Source: Acidobacteriota bacterium (GTDB taxonomy: Bacteria > Acidobacteriota > Terriglobia > UBA7540). From it: DNA of 5,122 nucleotides. A program made the position numbers and the translations under genes. The notes below the pieces were generated by a model, which saw nothing but the letters and a program-made list of their open reading frames with translations, ran no database searches and had not been told where the DNA came from. Location of the stretch: assembly GCA_021789565.1 (NCBI GenBank), contig JAJYJL010000750.1, positions 1-5,122 of the forward strand, read 5' to 3'. Shown one piece after another: positions 1 to 5,122 of the stretch; within the stretch, counting starts at the first letter, position 1; each line of letters opens with the position of its first letter.

Positions 1-249
1 GCCGCCGAAAGGCGTCACCCGTCGTGTCCTGCGGGCCACCGGGCCATCCGTCAGGTCGAACACTCCACCCAAAATGATTGTCGCCCCCGCCCAGCGAAAA
101 TACCCGTATGCGAACAGATAGGCAGCGACAAGATTGATGGTAAAGCCGATAAAGGTCAGGATATTGGGGTCGATTCCAATCTTCGAGAACGAGCGTACGA
201 TCGCGTCATACCCATACCAGCAAACGTCGCCAATTTTCCGGGTTATCAT
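1..249 (-). CDS. CDP-alcohol phosphatidyltransferase, N-terminal part (3' end beyond window)
   Basis: This is an integral membrane enzyme that transfers a phosphoalcohol from a CDP-alcohol during phospholipid head-group or backbone synthesis; the acceptor cannot be told from this fragment. Read on the minus strand, 83 codons run from ATG at 249-247 to the window edge without a stop. An in-frame TGA at 261-259 lies only three codons upstream, which fixes the start closely. The family signature D-x2-D-G-x2-A-R-x8-G is visible as D65, D68, G69, A72, R73 and G82; the last two aspartates would lie outside the window. Before it is a typical INPN-like segment (IDPNILTFIGF, about residues 26-36) leading into a first hydrophobic helix, then a second hydrophobic stretch just before the signature. 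No good Shine-Dalgarno sequence precedes the ATG. The gene is divergent from the aldehyde dehydrogenase. The family call is firm; the exact product (PgsA, PIS-like or other) is not. Confidence 0.9.
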   Translation of the reverse strand, partial: MITRKIGDVCWYGYDAIVRSFSKIGIDPNILTFIGFTINLVAAYLFAYGYFRWAGATIILGGVFDLTDGPVARRTRRVTPFGG

Positions 250-672
250 TGCGTCAAATCAGGAATTTATCCGGCCGGGAATTTTCAGGCCAGGAGTCTT
301 AAGAACAGATCACATTCCCGCCGCAATCTCATGGCTGCGCCCTACCTCAGCAGCACATCACCAGGAGCTTTCCTTGTGAAGCGTATCTTAGCGGAAATAC
401 GGCTGTTCTGCAACCGTGGGCCCGGCGAAGAATGGAATCTCACAAAACTTCCGATTGGTGTCGCCGCGGTCGCACAAGTCCCTGGCCGGCTCTTTCTTCT
501 CTTAATTTGTGCTACCGGTATAGCCTCTGTATCCGACGCAAAGCGACCGACTCCATGCCTGCCGTTTGCGTCCGGTAAAGTGAGCGTCCCCGGATCGAAA
601 GATTTGCTTCAGCTGGTCCGCTTCCTGATACGATAAAGGAAAACCCCAGAAGGCAGCTGGCAGAAAGGAAAG
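250..672. other. Divergent intergenic region, no convincing gene
   Basis: This 423-bp stretch separates two divergent genes and should hold both promoters. Open frames across it give peptides of mixed composition with no recognisable domain, and I do not call them. Two structures stand out. One is a perfect 8-bp inverted repeat at 535-542/565-572. The other is a short imperfect hairpin at 399-417 (ACGGCTG/CAACCGT, one mismatch, 5-nt loop). A weak promoter-like pair, TTGCTT at 604-609 and TACGAT at 629-634, has a 19-bp spacer and could serve the downstream gene, but it is poor enough to be chance. I see no tRNA. Confidence 0.6.
535..572. repeat. Perfect 8-bp inverted repeat upstream of aldehyde dehydrogenase
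   Basis: GACGCAAA at 535-542 is matched exactly by TTTGCGTC at 565-572, enclosing 22 bases. With one bulge the arms extend outwards to CCGACGCAAA and TTTGCGTCCGG. There is no T-run after it, so it does not look like an intrinsic terminator. It lies about 100 bp before the start codon of the aldehyde dehydrogenase and could be an operator or an RNA leader stem. Its function is unknown. Confidence 0.4.
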
Positions 673-2121
673 ATGCTTATGGGAATCCCAGCCATCCAGA
701 AACAAAGCTTTCCGATGCTGATCGGCAATGATTGGGTCCAGACGCCGCAGACCCGAACCATCAGCCTTCCTTACGACGGCACGCCGGTGGCGGAGGTTTA
801 CGATGCCGACGCCGCAACAGTCGATCGGGCCGTAGTGGCGGCGCAGAAGGGCGCCGAGACCATGGCCGCCATGTCTCAGTATGAACGCGGCGAATTGATC
901 GAGCGCTTGAAGGGCTTGCTGGAACGCGATGCGGAGGACTTTGCGCGGCTGGTAACGCTTGAAACCGGCAAGACCATTCGCGAAGCTCGAGGCGAAGTGG
1001 CGCGTTCGCAACAGACGCTCGCCGCCTCAGCCGATGCAGCGCGGCACCTGCAAGGAGAAGTAGTCCCCATGGAAGCGGCGCCCACCGGCAAAGGCCGATG
1101 GGCAATGACCGTGCGCGAACCTTTGGGTGTGATCGCCGCCATCACGCCTTTCAACTTCCCCCTGAACCTTGCGCTTCACAAAATCGGACCCGCGCTTGCA
1201 GCCGGCAACAGCGTGGTCCACAAGCCTTCTGAGAATACGCCGCTCAGCGCACTGCGCCTGGCGCGCCTGGCCATCGAGGCCGGGGTGCCCACTGGAGCTT
1301 ACAATGTTGTGACGGGGTCCGGAGAAGAAACCGGCCGGCAGATCGTGAACGATCCTCGCATCGCCATGATCACCTTTACGGGCAGCCCCGAGGTGGGCCG
1401 AGAAATCCGCGCCGCGGCCGGACTGCGGAGAGTAACGCTCGAAATGGGTTCTAACTCGTCCGTAATTCTTGAACCGGACTGCGATCTGGACCTGCTGGTC
1501 CCGCGCTGCGTCCTGGGTGGATATGCGCTTGCCGGGCAGGTCTGCATTTCCCTCCAGAACATCTACGTTCACGAATCGATTGCCGAGGATTTCACAGCGC
1601 GATTTGTGGCTGGCGCGCGGGCGCTCAAGATCGGCCATCCGCTTGAAGAAAGCACGGACATCGCTTCGCTGATCAGCGAGGCGGCATCCGAACGGGTTGA
1701 AAGCTGGATCAGGCGGGCGGTAGCGCGCGGGGCGCGGCTGCTGACCGGCGGAACGCGCCGAGGCACAATCATTGAGCCGGCCGTATTGACGGACGTTCCT
1801 GCAGACGAAGATGTCTGTTGTAAGGAAGCGTTTGGTCCGCTCGTTGTTCTCCATCGCTACTCGCGGCTCGAAGACGCCATCGAGGCTGTCAACGCCGGCC
1901 AGTATGGCTTGCAGGCGAGCATTTGCACGCGCGACATCGGCAGGGCCTTTGAGGCTGCCCGCAAGCTGCGGGTGGGCGGTGTGATCGTGAACGACGTTCC
2001 CTCATTCCGCGTTGACCTGATGCCTTACGGCGGCACCAAATTGAGCGGTGTGGGCCGCGAAGGGCCGCGTTATGCCGTCGAGGAAATGACCGAGTTGAAG
2101 CTGATCTGCTGGCGCGGGTGA
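673..2121 (+). CDS. NAD(P)-dependent aldehyde dehydrogenase (ALDH superfamily, y4uC/GapN/lactaldehyde dehydrogenase-like)
   Basis: This soluble enzyme oxidises an aldehyde to the carboxylate (or acyl-phosphate/CoA equivalent) with NAD(P)+. Its 482 residues are the normal length for the superfamily. Visible landmarks in order are: PFNFPLN with oxyanion Asn161; HKPSE with coenzyme-binding Lys184; FTGSPEVG at 235-242 of the Rossmann region; LEMGSN with general base Glu257; GQVCIS with catalytic Cys291; KEAFGP with Glu385 and Phe387; and YGGTKLSGVGREG at 452-464. All key residues are present. The C-terminal RYAVEEMTELKLI pattern recalls the y4uC-like subgroup, close to non-phosphorylating glyceraldehyde-3-phosphate and lactaldehyde dehydrogenases. 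The substrate is not decidable from sequence. AGGA at 666-669 is only 3 nt from the ATG at 673 but 9 nt from the in-frame ATG at 679, so translation may really begin at Met3. The gene stands alone, 167 bp before the next gene. Confidence 0.93.
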   Translation: MLMGIPAIQKQSFPMLIGNDWVQTPQTRTISLPYDGTPVAEVYDADAATVDRAVVAAQKGAETMAAMSQYERGELIERLKGLLERDAEDFARLVTLETGKTIREARGEVARSQQTLAASADAARHLQGEVVPMEAAPTGKGRWAMTVREPLGVIAAITPFNFPLNLALHKIGPALAAGNSVVHKPSENTPLSALRLARLAIEAGVPTGAYNVVTGSGEETGRQIVNDPRIAMITFTGSPEVGREIRAAAGLRRVTLEMGSNSSVILEPDCDLDLLVPRCVLGGYALAGQVCISLQNIYVHESIAEDFTARFVAGARALKIGHPLEESTDIASLISEAASERVESWIRRAVARGARLLTGGTRRGTIIEPAVLTDVPADEDVCCKEAFGPLVVLHRYSRLEDAIEAVNAGQYGLQASICTRDIGRAFEAARKLRVGGVIVNDVPSFRVDLMPYGGTKLSGVGREGPRYAVEEMTELKLICWRG

Positions 2122-2288
2122 GCCCTCCTCCATTGTGAGAACGCTGGCCTGACGATGCGAGTGTCTGTGCCGGTTCTCCACTTTGCGATGCTCTGGTTTG
2201 TGCCCGCCGGCCTTCGTGATCGTGTTACTATCCATTCCTTCAGCCATCGTGCTAATTCAGACATTTTGAGATCAGGAAGGATGCAACC
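2122..2288. other. Intergenic spacer with imperfect dyad
   Basis: This 167-bp gap lies between the aldehyde dehydrogenase and the amidohydrolase. GAGAAC at 2137-2142 and GTTCTC at 2173-2178 form a 6-bp inverted repeat with a 30-base interior and no T-run, so it is a poor terminator candidate. The last 15 bases hold the ribosome site of the next gene. A TTACTAT sequence at about 2225-2231 could be a -10 element, but no -35 partner is convincing. Confidence 0.35.
2274..2280 (+). promoter_or_regulatory. Shine-Dalgarno site of the amidohydrolase
   Basis: AGGAAGG lies 8 nt before the ATG at 2289. It supports that start over the nearby out-of-frame ATG at 2281. The start also gives a well-formed signal peptide. 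Confidence 0.75.
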
Positions 2289-3740
2289 ATGCGTTCTATT
2301 CTTTCCGCAATATTGCTGATGATTTCTATTTGCTGTGCCGGGCTGGCACAGGGACCGCAAAAGCTCTCGCCGCTCACCCGGGAGTTTGTTTCCGTTGATG
2401 CGCCAGTTGTTGCTCTTGTTCACGTCCGGGTGATTGACGGTACCGGCGCACCACCGCGTGAAGACCAGACGATCCTGATTGATCATGGCAGGATTGCGGC
2501 CATCGGCGATGCCGTGGCCGTTCCCTCAGCGGCGAAGGTGCTCGACCTCAGGGGCCGCACCGTGATCCCGGGTCTTGTTGGCATGCACGATCACCTCTTC
2601 TATCCGAGCCAGCTTGCCGAGCACCAGGTTGAAGGCCCCGTGCTTCTCTATAACGAAATGGGATTCAGTTTTCCGAGGCTTTATCTGGCCTGCGGAGTCA
2701 CTACCCTGCGCACCACCGGCAGCATTGAACCTTATACCGACATCAGTCTGAAAAAACTGATCGATGAGGGCAAGACCCCCGGGCCCACAATGTACACCAC
2801 CGGGCCATACCTGGAAGGCGTGGGATCTTTTACACCAAACATGCATGAGCTTACGGGCGCCGACGACGCGACGCGGCTGGTCAACTACTGGGCCAGCGAA
2901 GGTGTGACCTCCTTCAAGGCCTACATGCACATTACACGCGCCGAATTGAAGGCCGCCATTGATGCGGCGCACGCGCACGGCCTCAAGATCACCGGTCATC
3001 TGTGCAGCCTCGGCTTCACCGAGGCTGCCGCTCTCGGCATTGACGATCTTGAGCATGGGCTGTTTGTGGATACCGAATTCGTTCCCGGGAAGAAGCCAGA
3101 TGTCTGTCCGTCGCAGGCGGACACTGGCAAAACCATGGCGTCGCTGGAAATTGAAAGCGCGCGTGTACAGAAAATGATTCACGACCTCGTCTCGCATCAC
3201 GTCGCCGTGACCTCCACCCTGCCCGTGTTTGAGCTCAGCATCCCCGGCCGGCCCCCGCTTGAGCCGCGCGTGCTGGCCGCGCTTTCGCCGGCCGCGCGCA
3301 TTGACTATCTCACCATCCGTGCACTGGTTGGCGAACGCACCGATTCGAACGCAGCCGTGCTGCTCAAAAAAGAGATGCAGTTTGAGCGTGACTTTGTGAA
3401 GGCCGGCGGCCTGCTGCTGGCGGGTGAAGACCCGACGGGTTACGGCGGTGATCTGGCGGGTTTCGGGGACCAGCGCGAGGTGGAATTGCTGGTGCAGGCG
3501 GGATTTACGCCTGAGGAGGCTATTCATATCGCCACGGAAAACGGAGCGAAGTTTCTGGGCGCCGATTCCAAGATCGGGACCATCGCCGTTGGCAAAGATG
3601 CTGACTTGGTTGTGATCAATGGAAACCCCGCAAAGAACGTCAACGACATCGAAAAGGTCGAGACCGTTTTTAAGGATGGCGTCGGCTACGATTCCAACAA
3701 ACTCATCGAATCGGTCAACGGCGCCGTGGGCCTGCATTAA
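2289..3740 (+). CDS. Exported metal-dependent amidohydrolase (imidazolonepropionase/Xaa-Pro dipeptidase-like, COG1228 type)
   Basis: This is a 483-residue amidohydrolase-superfamily hydrolase that probably acts on amide, peptide or cyclic amide bonds in the periplasm. Residues 1-20 form a signal peptide: Arg2, a hydrophobic core of about 15 residues, and a likely cleavage after Ala20 in AGLA-Q. The mature part begins with the small beta-sandwich (LVHVRVIDGTG and DHGRIAAIG, about 43-73), closes that domain at VIPGLVGMHDH, and then enters the TIM barrel. Metal ligands are visible: His100 and His102 (HxH), Lys210 (SFKAYM, the residue usually carbamylated), His237 (ITGHLCS), His256 (DLEHG) and Asp381 (LLAGEDP). 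The end returns to the sandwich with IGTIAVGKDADLVVINGNP (429-447). Length and ligands are complete, so the enzyme should be active. The substrate is not predictable: related proteins include prolidases, imidazolonepropionases and broad carboxypeptidases. No operon partner is evident. Confidence 0.92.
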   Translation: MRSILSAILLMISICCAGLAQGPQKLSPLTREFVSVDAPVVALVHVRVIDGTGAPPREDQTILIDHGRIAAIGDAVAVPSAAKVLDLRGRTVIPGLVGMHDHLFYPSQLAEHQVEGPVLLYNEMGFSFPRLYLACGVTTLRTTGSIEPYTDISLKKLIDEGKTPGPTMYTTGPYLEGVGSFTPNMHELTGADDATRLVNYWASEGVTSFKAYMHITRAELKAAIDAAHAHGLKITGHLCSLGFTEAAALGIDDLEHGLFVDTEFVPGKKPDVCPSQADTGKTMASLEIESARVQKMIHDLVSHHVAVTSTLPVFELSIPGRPPLEPRVLAALSPAARIDYLTIRALVGERTDSNAAVLLKKEMQFERDFVKAGGLLLAGEDPTGYGGDLAGFGDQREVELLVQAGFTPEEAIHIATENGAKFLGADSKIGTIAVGKDADLVVINGNPAKNVNDIEKVETVFKDGVGYDSNKLIESVNGAVGLH

Positions 3741-3791
3741 GTGTGGATTCGTTAAGCAGCACCTTTACTGTACCAAGAATCAGGCGCATGT
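3741..3791. other. Short spacer between amidohydrolase and IS remnant
   Basis: These 51 AT-richer bases carry no clear terminator or gene. The hexamer TGTACC at 3769-3774 recurs at 3792-3797, the presumed left edge of the insertion sequence. This is too little to call a target duplication. Confidence 0.3.
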
Positions 3792-3796
3792 TGTAC

Positions 3797-3839
3797 CTCG
3801 ATAATAATGTTCCCATTTGAGCTCGATAGAAATGTCCCC
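3797..3839 (+). repeat. Two 18-bp subterminal direct repeats, period 25 bp
   Basis: CTCGATAATAATGTTCCC at 3797-3814 and CTCGATAGAAATGTCCCC at 3822-3839 agree at 15 of 18 positions. Their starts are 25 bp apart. They sit at the outer end of the IS remnant, where transposases commonly bind repeated sites; that role is an inference. Confidence 0.65.
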
Positions 3840-3844
3840 TAATG

Positions 3845-3864
3845 TGACCTCTGGAAGGAGGTCA
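3845..3864 (+). promoter_or_regulatory. Hairpin covering the transposase Shine-Dalgarno site
   Basis: TGACCTC (3845-3851) and GAGGTCA (3858-3864) form a perfect 7-bp stem around the loop TGGAAG. The ribosome site AAGGAGG (3855-3861) lies partly in the loop and partly in the 3' arm, so folding would hide it. Insertion sequences often use such a fold to stop translation of read-through transcripts; its use here is inferred from position. Confidence 0.55.
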
Positions 3865-3866
3865 GA

Positions 3867-4188
3867 TTGGGGCGAGTGGAGATGAGCAGGAGGGAGTTGA
3901 GTCGGGTAGAAATCCTGGCGGGGGTGAAGAGTGGGCAGTTGCGGCTGGTGGATGCGGGGTTGTTGATGACGGTGAGCTACCGGCAGGCGAAGCGGCTGTA
4001 GAAAGGGTACCGGGCGGAAGGGGCGGCGGGACTGAAGCACCGCAGTGCGGAGCGGCGGTCGCATCGAGCTTACCCGGAGGAGCTTCGGGGCAAGATCTTG
4101 GGGCTGGTACGGGAGATATACGGCGGGGCGGTGGGGGCCGACGCTGGCGGCGGAGCATTTGGCTGCCGACGACGGGTTGGAGGTTAAC
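3867..4188 (+). pseudogene. Broken IS1202/ISNCY-type transposase, N-terminal fragment
   Basis: This is the beginning of a DDE-type transposase that would cut and rejoin IS ends. The frame opens at TTG 3867, 5 nt after AAGGAGG; ATG 3882 is the alternative. It reads MSRRELSRVEILAGVKSGQL from 3882, then a helix-turn-helix-like stretch ending SYRQAKRL. TAG at 3999-4001 follows, where relatives usually have Trp, so TGG to TAG is the likely change. The same frame resumes with GLKHRSAERRSHRAYPEEL. Near 4131-4140 the frame is lost, and the family sequence GPTLAAEHLAADDGLEV continues in the next frame to about 4185. By memory of the family pattern, about 11 bases (an ERF-like segment) have been lost there. 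Similarity then stops, leaving only about 105 residues of a protein normally around 400; the catalytic DDE domain is absent. Confidence 0.8.
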
Positions 4189-4194
4189 CTCCAA
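4177..4194. repeat. 18-bp perfect palindrome at the IS breakpoint
   Basis: TTGGAGGTTAACCTCCAA is its own reverse complement over 18 bases with no spacer. Its left half encodes the last recognisable transposase residues (Leu-Glu-Val), while its right half lies where similarity ends. The palindrome stops at 4176/4195 (G against G). Confidence 0.8.
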
Positions 4195-4556
4195 GGGAGG
4201 ATGCACAGTTCCGGAACACGCATCACCTGTTTCGAAGAAGGGCTGCACGATCACGAAGGTGGGAGTGCACGGTCGGAATCGGCCTCCAAGCGAGCTTCAC
4301 ATCCTTCAGGAGCAAGATCGTTTCTACTTGTCACACAAGAAGCGTTTCTCCTGATACAGGAAACGAACTGCAGGACAAGAATTCATTGATACCTGCCCGT
4401 ATGCCACTTCGGCTTGTGGGCTGATTATGGGCAACCGGGTCATTTCCCAGTGGCCCGTCATTCCGCATGCGCCGGTTCTCGACGGACGGTCAAGCAGGCT
4501 CCCTCTGCATCACTTCTCTCTGTGATTTCCCTCACAGAACTTCCTGCCGCATGGCG

Positions 4557-4576
4557 ATATACGTCTATATGTATAT
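4557..4576. promoter_or_regulatory. Putative ArsR operator overlapping the arsR promoter
   Basis: ATATAC (4557-4562) and GTATAT (4571-4576) are exact inverted arms separated by 8 bases, in a strongly AT-rich patch inside GC-rich surroundings. TATATG also occurs twice in tandem (4566-4577) and could supply a -10 element; the -35 (perhaps TTCCTG at 4541-4546) is weak. The site is 36 bp before the arsR start, the usual place for autoregulation by this family. Binding is inferred, not shown. Confidence 0.5.
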
Positions 4577-4593
4577 GTGCAGTAGCACCTATT

Positions 4594-4603
4594 AGGAGCG
4601 GAG
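4594..4603 (+). promoter_or_regulatory. Ribosome-binding site of arsR
   Basis: AGGAGCGGAG precedes ATG 4612. The CGGAG part is 8 nt from the start and the AGGAG part 13 nt. This supports initiation at 4612 rather than at the distant in-frame ATG 4414, whose extension lacks family similarity. Confidence 0.65.
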
Positions 4604-4611
4604 ATTCGAGA

Positions 4612-4986
4612 ATGAAGGAACTGGAGCAGACATTCAAGGCGCTGGCAGATGCGACCCGGCTGAGGATCCTGAATCTGTTGCTGCATGGGGAATTGTGTGT
4701 TTGCGATATTCACTTTGTGCTGGATTCGCCCCAGCCCAACGTCTCCCGCCATCTCACGTACCTCAAGAATGCGGGCCTTGTACAGGATCGCCGCGAAGGA
4801 CCAAGGATTTACTATTCCCTGATGCGGGACAGAGCCGGTATTCACAAGGATTTATTTCCCTTCTTGTCAGGGTTATTCAAGCAATCCAAGGTTTTGAAAG
4901 ACGACCTGCGAAAACTCAATAGTGCTGTTAAGCGCGGCGGTTGCAACCCCCGTGACAGGCAGGCGGAGTCCCTGGTCTTAACCTGA
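4612..4986 (+). CDS. arsR: ArsR/SmtB-family metalloregulatory repressor, arsenite-type
   Basis: This cytoplasmic homodimeric winged-helix repressor releases DNA when it binds As(III), Sb(III) or a similar thiophilic metalloid. Its 124 residues are a usual length for the family. The start gives the classic MKELEQTFKALADATRLRIL opening. ELCVCDI at 27-33 carries Cys29 and Cys31, the alpha-3 metalloid site of E. coli-type ArsR. The recognition helix lies in QPNVSRHLTYLKNAGLV (41-57), and the wing in RREGPRIYYSL (60-70). A further Cys111 near the C-terminus could act as an extra ligand, but its role is unproven. An AT-rich inverted repeat just upstream suggests autoregulation. The gene leads a probable operon with the thioredoxin-like gene 89 bp downstream, a combination often seen in arsenic resistance clusters. 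The family is secure; the exact inducer is inferred from the CxC motif. Confidence 0.9.
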   Translation: MKELEQTFKALADATRLRILNLLLHGELCVCDIHFVLDSPQPNVSRHLTYLKNAGLVQDRREGPRIYYSLMRDRAGIHKDLFPFLSGLFKQSKVLKDDLRKLNSAVKRGGCNPRDRQAESLVLT

Positions 4987-5075
4987 TGCTGGGAAGTATA
5001 TCGAGGCCTGCGTTGAATGGAGTAATTCGGGCCTGGGGAACTTCTCCATCCCCGTACCACTGGAGGAGGGTTGCA
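4987..5075 (+). other. arsR to thioredoxin-like spacer
   Basis: This is an 89-bp gap. GGGGA (5035-5039) and TCCCC (5049-5053) could form a 5-bp hairpin, but no T-run follows, so it is not a good terminator and co-transcription is likely. GGAGGAGGG at 5062-5070 is a strong ribosome site 5 nt before the next start. Confidence 0.5.
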
Positions 5076-5122
5076 ATGAAGATTCAAGTTCTGGGTAGCG
5101 GCTGTGCCCGCTGCAGAAATCT
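5076..5122 (+). CDS. Small CxxC thioredoxin/glutaredoxin-like protein, N-terminus only
   Basis: Fifteen complete codons read MKIQVLGSGCARCRN, followed by CT, before the window ends. The opening matches the small redox-active thioredoxin-fold proteins of the TM0996/MTH895 type (MKI-x-V-L-G-x-G-C-x-x-C), with the redox pair Cys10 and Cys13 directly after the first beta strand. The strong ribosome site GGAGGAGGG confirms the start. Such proteins often sit beside ArsR repressors and a membrane permease in metalloid clusters, where a thiol-handling role is proposed. With so few residues the fold is inferred, but the combination of motif, start and neighbour makes it likely. Confidence 0.8.
   Translation, partial: MKIQVLGSGCARCRN

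Larger units (their letters stand above)
3792..4194 (+). mobile_element. Truncated IS1202/ISNCY-type insertion sequence, left part only
   Basis: The remnant contains a non-coding left end (about 3792-3866) and the beginning of a transposase with recognisable IS1202/ISNCY-type N-terminal sequence. The left end has paired subterminal repeats and a hairpin over the ribosome site, both fitting an IS terminus. Complete elements of this type are typically well over 1 kb (family knowledge), so only about a quarter is left. I looked for the reverse complement of the left end downstream to 4611 and did not see it, so the right end is missing. The left boundary at TGTACC (3792) is an estimate. The right boundary is where transposase similarity stops, close to the palindrome at 4177-4194. 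The element cannot move by itself. Confidence 0.75.
4195..4611. other. Non-coding region between IS remnant and arsR
   Basis: These 417 bases hold no gene I can support. Open frames read out of the transposase fragment give sequence without family features. An imperfect dyad at 4198-4228 surrounds the palindrome GTTCCGGAAC (4208-4217). A small hairpin, CTTGT-CAC-ACAAG, lies near 4329-4341. Base composition becomes less GC-rich towards the right, and the last 60 bases are the likely arsR promoter and operator. The origin of the 4195-4540 part is unknown; it may be rearranged debris. Confidence 0.55.

Noticed and set aside
533..576. Possible cyclic-di-GMP-I (GEMM) riboswitch
   Set aside because: GACGCAAAGC with CGACCGAC resembles part of the GEMM core, but the other half (a CACGC...GGCAAACC-like strand) and the 3' tetraloop-receptor stem are absent.
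331..636. 101-codon plus-strand open frame in the divergent intergenic region
   Set aside because: There is no ribosome site, no homologous pattern that I recognise, and it ends just before the next gene. It is more likely chance.
502..1011. 169-codon minus-strand open frame over the start of the aldehyde dehydrogenase
   Set aside because: It overlaps a secure gene, has no domain and no ribosome site of note, and is explained by codon bias.
1027..1854. 275-codon minus-strand open frame within the aldehyde dehydrogenase
   Set aside because: It is a shadow of the conserved gene on the plus strand; its composition is Arg-rich and has no family features.
2526..3737. Long 403-codon open frame antisense to the amidohydrolase
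   Set aside because: It mirrors a gene with complete active-site residues and a good ribosome site. Its translation has no recognisable domain and is the kind of shadow expected in GC-rich codon-biased DNA.
4177..4228. Integron attC-like recombination site
   Set aside because: GTTAAC occurs within a dyad, but the spaced R and L boxes and extra-helical bases of attC are not present, and no integron gene is nearby.
4189..4389. Continuation of the transposase frame after the breakpoint
   Set aside because: The residues after Leu-Glu-Val no longer follow the transposase pattern, so the open frame is fortuitous read-out.
4414..4611. N-terminal extension of ArsR from the upstream in-frame ATG
   Set aside because: The extension would run through the promoter and operator region, has no family similarity, and a good ribosome site with a classic ArsR opening exists at 4612.
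5035..5053. Terminator between arsR and the thioredoxin-like gene
   Set aside because: The stem is only 5 bp and is not followed by a T-run.

Overview
The window is a GC-rich bacterial chromosomal segment. Gene types and codon use resemble a soil or environmental bacterium. The secreted amidohydrolase, the IS1202/ISNCY-type insertion sequence and the style of the CDP-alcohol phosphatidyltransferase are all common in Acidobacteriota, but that placement is an inference from remembered protein style, not a search result.

Layout, left to right. (1) Positions 1-249, minus strand: the first 83 codons of a membrane CDP-alcohol phosphatidyltransferase, cut by the window edge. (2) Positions 250-672: a divergent intergenic region with one perfect 8-bp inverted repeat and no convincing gene. 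(3) Positions 673-2121, plus: a complete NAD(P)-dependent aldehyde dehydrogenase. (4) Positions 2289-3740, plus: a complete, probably exported, metal-dependent amidohydrolase of the imidazolonepropionase/prolidase-like group. (5) About 3792-4194: the left part of a decayed IS1202/ISNCY-type insertion sequence. It carries subterminal repeats, a ribosome-site hairpin, and a transposase broken by an in-frame TAG, a frameshift and a truncation. The truncation point coincides with an 18-bp perfect palindrome. (6) Positions 4195-4611: non-coding sequence that ends in the ArsR control region. (7) Positions 4612-4986: an ArsR-family arsenite-type repressor, followed 89 bp later by the start (5076 to the window end) of a small CxxC thioredoxin-like protein.

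The aldehyde dehydrogenase and amidohydrolase lie on the same strand but 167 bp apart. Nothing in the sequence ties them into one pathway. The arsR and thioredoxin-like genes look like the head of an arsenic or metalloid response operon whose efflux and reductase genes would lie beyond the right edge. The IS remnant marks the boundary between the metabolic genes and this module and suggests a rearranged or acquired junction. I did not find a clearly new biological system; the most unusual local structure is the set of dyads at the IS breakpoint.
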